NCBI GenBank assembly: GCA_025997215.1
Contig: BNUH01000073.1
Location: 1-14,014 of the forward strand
Reading direction: 5' to 3'
Origin: Clostridia bacterium
GTDB taxonomy: Bacteria; Bacillota_A; Clostridia; Christensenellales; Aristaeellaceae
DNA: 14,014 nucleotides
In this document: positions 13,340 through 14,014 of the stretch, in pieces
Position numbering within the stretch: the first letter of the stretch is position 1
Layout of the letters: the number at the start of each line of letters is the position of its first letter
Notes under the pieces: model-generated
Seen by the model: only the letters and a program-made list of their open reading frames with translations
The model's database searches: none
What the model was told of the DNA's origin: nothing
Program-made: the position numbers and the translations under genes

Positions 13340-14014
13340 TATCTCTTCTGTCAGCTTCTTGGCGAATTCTTCCAGGCTCATCTTCCCCAGATCGCCCTTA
13401 CGTCCACGCACCGCTAATTCGCCTGTCTCGACCTCCTGATCGCCGATGACTACCATATATGGTATCTTCTCCACCTGCGATTCTCGTATTTTGAATCCGA
13501 TCTTCTCATTGCGCAGGTCGCACTCGGCGCGAATGCCCGCATCCTCCAACTGATCCTGTATCGCTTTCGCGCGCGCGTCGGCCCGATCGGTGATCGTCAG
13601 CACCCTCGCCTGCACGGGCGACAGCCACAGCGGGAACGCCCCGGCGAAGTGCTCCGTCAGTATCCCTATGAACCGTTCTATCGAACCGAACACCGTGCGG
13701 TGCACCATGACTGGGCGATGCTTCTGCCCGTCCGTACCCACATAGCCCAGGTCGAACAGCTCCGGCATCTGGAAATCCAATTGGATTGTCCCGCATTGCC
13801 AGGTTCTGCCGATGCTGTCGCGGATGTGGAAGTCGATCTTCGGCCCGTAAAACGCGCCGTCGCCTTCGTTAATCTTGAACTGCAGGCCCATTTCCTCCAT
13901 AGCCTCGCGCAGCTGGGCGGGCATGCGCTTATACAGGACTGAGGATTCCCACACCGCGTACGATTCGCGTTCGTAATGCGATTTCGTCGGCAGGTAGCCA
14001 AGCATTTGCCCGGA
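13322..14014 (-). CDS. thrS: Threonyl-tRNA synthetase C-terminal part, with a ceramidase-derived 5' segment (chimeric, partial)
   Basis: From about 13915 downward the product is authentic ThrRS: LREAMEEMGLQFKINEGDG, AFYGPKIDFHI, CGTIQLDFQMPE, HRPVMVHRTVFGSIERFIGI (class II motif 3 region, with a His that should bind the active-site zinc) and an anticodon-binding domain (about the last 100 residues, with ECDLRNEKIGFKIRE). Class II ThrRS charges tRNA-Thr and is essential. Upstream of LREAM, where the family has its motif 2 and linker sequence, the frame instead reads SGQMLGYLPTKSHYERESY and on to KRMPAQ, the ceramidase tail, in the same frame. The TGS, editing and most catalytic parts are absent, and the frame is open to the window edge. 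An ATG at 14005 is just an internal Met of that tail. An assembly chimera is likely; as drawn this cannot be a working synthetase. Confidence 0.85.
   Translation of the reverse strand, partial: SGQMLGYLPTKSHYERESYAVWESSVLYKRMPAQLREAMEEMGLQFKINEGDGAFYGPKIDFHIRDSIGRTWQCGTIQLDFQMPELFDLGYVGTDGQKHRPVMVHRTVFGSIERFIGILTEHFAGAFPLWLSPVQARVLTITDRADARAKAIQDQLEDAGIRAECDLRNEKIGFKIRESQVEKIPYMVVIGDQEVETGELAVRGRKGDLGKMSLEEFAKKLTEEIQTHGL
13901..14014 (-). repeat. Right arm of the 114-bp inverted repeat, inside the thrS frame
   Basis: Reverse-complement copy of 11994-12107 with six substitutions and no gaps. It ends at the thrS junction: microhomology CGAGGCT, then the sequences diverge. Of the three isolated differences, two are silent third-position changes and one is Phe to Val, a pattern typical of coding divergence rather than random read error. 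Confidence 0.95.

Noticed and set aside
14003..14005. ATG at 14005 as a true start of a short ThrRS-like protein
   Set aside because: It is an internal Met of the copied ceramidase tail; the frame stays open to the window edge and no ribosome site precedes it.
11994..14014. Insertion sequence or composite transposon bounded by the 114-bp inverted repeats
   Set aside because: No transposase lies between the arms, the arms are coding sequence of a ceramidase gene, and there is no target-site duplication visible.

Overview
The window looks like a chromosomal piece of an endospore-forming, monoderm Firmicute (Bacillota), probably an uncultured member of the Clostridia with moderately high GC. 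The reasons are a complete, canonical Spo0A, a spore-surface-type gene behind a mother-cell-type promoter, strong GGAGG ribosome-binding sites and LplA/B/C-type carbohydrate ABC genes. No species is claimed.

Layout. Bases 1-513 hold no gene. They carry a terminator for a gene outside the window, a run of hairpins, and a dense control region: a sigma-A promoter, a Fur/PerR-type 7-1-7 box and two 0A-box-like sites one helical turn apart, all in front of spo0A (514-1296). After a terminator comes a sporulation-type promoter and a His/Cys-rich protein with a BclA/TNF-like C-terminus (1514-2527). A bidirectional terminator separates it from a minus-strand operon that is transcribed from about 7280 down to 2563: two CUT1 permeases of LplB and LplC type, a secreted solute-binding protein and an M20 amidohydrolase. 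Divergent from it is a plus-strand operon (7432-13273): a cytosolic GH20 beta-N-acetylhexosaminidase, a BadF/NagK-type aminosugar kinase, a SIS-domain protein, a cytosolic neutral-ceramidase-family amidase and a ROK repressor. No transporter ATPase is present, so a shared MsmX-type ATPase is likely.

Working together (inference): the two divergent operons form one aminosugar-glycan scavenging locus. Oligosaccharides are bound and imported, GH20 releases N-acetylhexosamine inside the cell, the kinase phosphorylates it, and the SIS protein and two amidases process it further. No NagA or NagB is encoded, so the ceramidase-like protein and the M20 enzyme are candidates for an alternative de-N-acylation step.

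The right end (13322-14014, minus strand) is the C-terminal part of threonyl-tRNA synthetase. Its upstream part has been replaced, in frame, by about 114 bases nearly identical (108/114) to the 3' end of the ceramidase gene at 11994-12107, in inverted orientation. A chimeric contig end is the most economical explanation, but a real rearrangement involving a second ceramidase copy is possible. Between the ROK gene and thrS lie three 13-base palindromes of the form AGACC-N3-GGTCT.
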